From positions 1-15,028 of the forward strand of contig SBAY01000147.1 of NCBI GenBank assembly GCA_005239945.1: DNA of 15,028 nt. The letters run 5' to 3'. The notes below the pieces were generated by a model. That model was given only the letters and a program-made list of their open reading frames with translations. It was not told the origin of the DNA and did no database searches. Each line of letters opens with the position of its first letter. The first letter of the stretch is position 1. This document shows positions 13,700-15,028 of the stretch, in pieces. The DNA is from Nitrospira sp. (GTDB lineage Bacteria > UBA9089 > CG2-30-40-21 > SBAY01). Both the position numbers and the translations under genes were made by a program.

Positions 13700-14805
13700 T
13701 GAGAAACAATAATCTTAACGAAGATTTAATAACCGAAATAATAAAAGAAGGGGTAACCCAGAGAATGATACCTCCTCATATAGCAGAAACATTATTGGAA
13801 TCACAGCGGCAGTTAGTTTTTCTGATAGACGATTTATTAGACGAACTAGATAAAGAGGTATTAAATACCTTGCAGTGGTTTTTTAAAGATTTTTTTAAGG
13901 GAGAGGTCGAACTCATTCATCTCAAAAACTTTGCTGAGGCAACTAAAAAGATAAAAGAGATAGACAAAGGATTGCTGACTATTTTACTGGTTGACTTAAT
14001 AATATTAAAACCAGAGGAAAAGAGAAACCTCACTCCTGAAGAAGAAACAGAAATTGAAGAAAGGACTATAAGTGAGTTAAAAAAGTTTCTAAAGAGATGG
14101 GAGGCACCACTTGACCCACCTTATGTGATGATAATCAGCAAACATCCAGATAGAGTATTACATATTTTGGAGGCAAACTGGCGTGCAATATCTAAGCTTG
14201 AGTTAATTGCCCAGTTGAATACGATAAGAGAACTTAACCTTAGTTTTGAGAAAATAAATAAAAAGAGATATAAAGATTTTGACATATTATTTAACCTTGT
14301 CGAAGATGCTACTATACATCGTCTGACAAATCTCCTTGTTTATAATACGGTAAATTATAAGATAAAAATAGATAGACAAAAACAAAGAATTTCTCTATTT
14401 AAAAAGGATTACAAGGAAGATAAAATAGATTATATCCCGATGGGGTTTATAGACAATTTTAAAAGACAAAACACATTTAAGGCAATAGTTACTGTGGCTG
14501 ATAAAATTCTACAAAATTTCAACAAGGTTAGCAAGGAAGAATGTAGGTGCTCGGCTCAAGACTTTTTTCAACCTTACATAGAACATGGCAACATAACCTC
14601 TTATAAGGGTGAAATTTATGACGATATAGCCGATATTGTAGATAAAGTAAATGAGGAAGGGTATGAGAAAATAGACCGATATTTAATCTCTGAAGCTAAT
14701 CAAGTATGTAAACCTCTACTTAACCGTATTGGTGACTTTTTCATAACCGGAAAACATGGAACAGGAACTTACACCCTCTTTACCTGGGATATTGAAATTG
14801 TTTGA
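13699..14805 (+). CDS. Unknown protein with a degenerate receiver-like N-terminal domain
   Basis: A 368-residue protein starting at ATG 13699, with AAAAGG 8 bases upstream. A GTG at 13690 is in frame but less likely. Residues about 38-175 follow the pattern of a receiver domain: LVFLIDDLLDEL (39-50, acid pair D44 and D45), LLTILLVDLIIL (92-103, possible phospho-acceptor D99) and PPYVMIISKHP (140-150, S147 and K148). The spacing is stretched by an acidic insert near 105-125 (LTPEEETEIEERT). The C-terminal part (180-368) has no motif I recognise. It is mixed alpha/beta with two Cys at C282 and C284 and a glycine-rich end (ITGKHGTGTYTLF, 349-361). It is the last gene of the cluster, overlapping the response regulator by one base. 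It may be a second receiver-linked effector of the same kinase; that is inference. Confidence 0.75.
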   Translation: MRNNNLNEDLITEIIKEGVTQRMIPPHIAETLLESQRQLVFLIDDLLDELDKEVLNTLQWFFKDFFKGEVELIHLKNFAEATKKIKEIDKGLLTILLVDLIILKPEEKRNLTPEEETEIEERTISELKKFLKRWEAPLDPPYVMIISKHPDRVLHILEANWRAISKLELIAQLNTIRELNLSFEKINKKRYKDFDILFNLVEDATIHRLTNLLVYNTVNYKIKIDRQKQRISLFKKDYKEDKIDYIPMGFIDNFKRQNTFKAIVTVADKILQNFNKVSKEECRCSAQDFFQPYIEHGNITSYKGEIYDDIADIVDKVNEEGYEKIDRYLISEANQVCKPLLNRIGDFFITGKHGTGTYTLFTWDIEIV

Positions 14806-15028
14806 AATACCTCCTGAAAACCTACCATCCAACCATCCTTTAATTTAACCTTCCTTCTATTCTGCTCCAGACTAATTGCTACATCTTTGTTACTAAATTC
14901 CATCACAAACTGCGCAGGTGTGTTATACTCTAACCCAAGTTTCGCACTTTTTACAAAAAATGGTCAAAAAAAGGAGGGGTATGCCTTAAAAACCCTAGTA
15001 AAATCAAGGAATCAAATTTAAAAGCCCA
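14806..15028. other. Downstream non-coding end of the window
   Basis: No intact gene and no clear terminator follow the signalling cluster. Apart from the possible transposase relic, there is an AAGGAGGGG at 14971-14979 with an ATG soon after (14981), but that frame stops after two codons. Confidence 0.4.
14835..14963 (-). pseudogene. Possible transposase C-terminal remnant
   Basis: Read on the minus strand, about 14963 down to 14835 is open and encodes AKLGLEYNTPAQFVMEFSN followed by a Lys/Arg-rich tail. The LG-x-x-Y-x-TPA pattern resembles the C-terminal end of IS3/IS481-type (rve) transposases. A stop codon (14964-14966) cuts it off upstream and no catalytic part is present. The match is short, so this could be chance. 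Confidence 0.3.

Noticed and set aside
1..15028. CRISPR array, tRNA or rRNA gene
   Set aside because: I saw no regularly spaced identical repeats with unique spacers, and no cloverleaf or rRNA-like segment on either strand.

Overview
The window is AT-rich bacterial DNA with strong Shine-Dalgarno sequences, short gene spacings and bacterial-type operons. It carries no rRNA, tRNA or other marker gene, so the host cannot be named. An anaerobic or uncultured candidate-phylum bacterium would fit, but that is an impression. Every gene I can support lies on the + strand.

Layout. (1) Positions 1-451 hold no supported gene. They contain a near-consensus leftward promoter, an imperfect inverted repeat, and a near-consensus rightward promoter that drives (2) a two-gene pair at 452-1124: a minimal nucleotidyltransferase-fold protein and a 56-residue helical partner, overlapping by 8 bases, organised like a toxin-antitoxin pair. 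(3) Positions 1125-1733 are a repeat-rich spacer with hairpins and two sets of 11-bp tandem repeats. (4) Positions 1734-6199 encode a complete branched-chain/neutral amino-acid type ABC importer in the order livH, livM, livG, livF, livK. Its last gene overlaps by 4 bases (5) a stand-alone alanyl-tRNA-synthetase-like catalytic core at 6196-7386, which lacks the editing and C-terminal domains and seems to have lost amino-acid pocket residues. (6) After a 132-base gap with an imperfect 20-bp inverted repeat comes a tight co-directional cluster at 7519-14805: a B12-binding-type radical SAM protein, a long histidine-kinase-like protein interrupted by an in-frame TAA, an unknown alpha/beta plus helical protein, a single-domain response regulator, and an unknown protein whose N-terminus looks like a degenerate receiver. 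(7) The last 220 bases hold no intact gene and a possible transposase relic on the minus strand.

How the genes may work together. The importer very likely brings an amino acid or similar compound into the cell. The coupled synthetase-like protein may activate or sense it (inference). The cluster from 7519 looks like a multi-protein phosphorelay: an unusual 'SHN-I-x-SHV' kinase, a stand-alone receiver, and two proteins of unknown fold translated with them, with a radical SAM enzyme at the head. I recognise the kinase core but not the system as a whole. It is the best candidate here for something undescribed. The most striking single observation is that the two kinase pieces (8846-9940 and 9986-12082) are in the same reading frame, and the codons after the TAA still encode conserved-looking kinase sequence.
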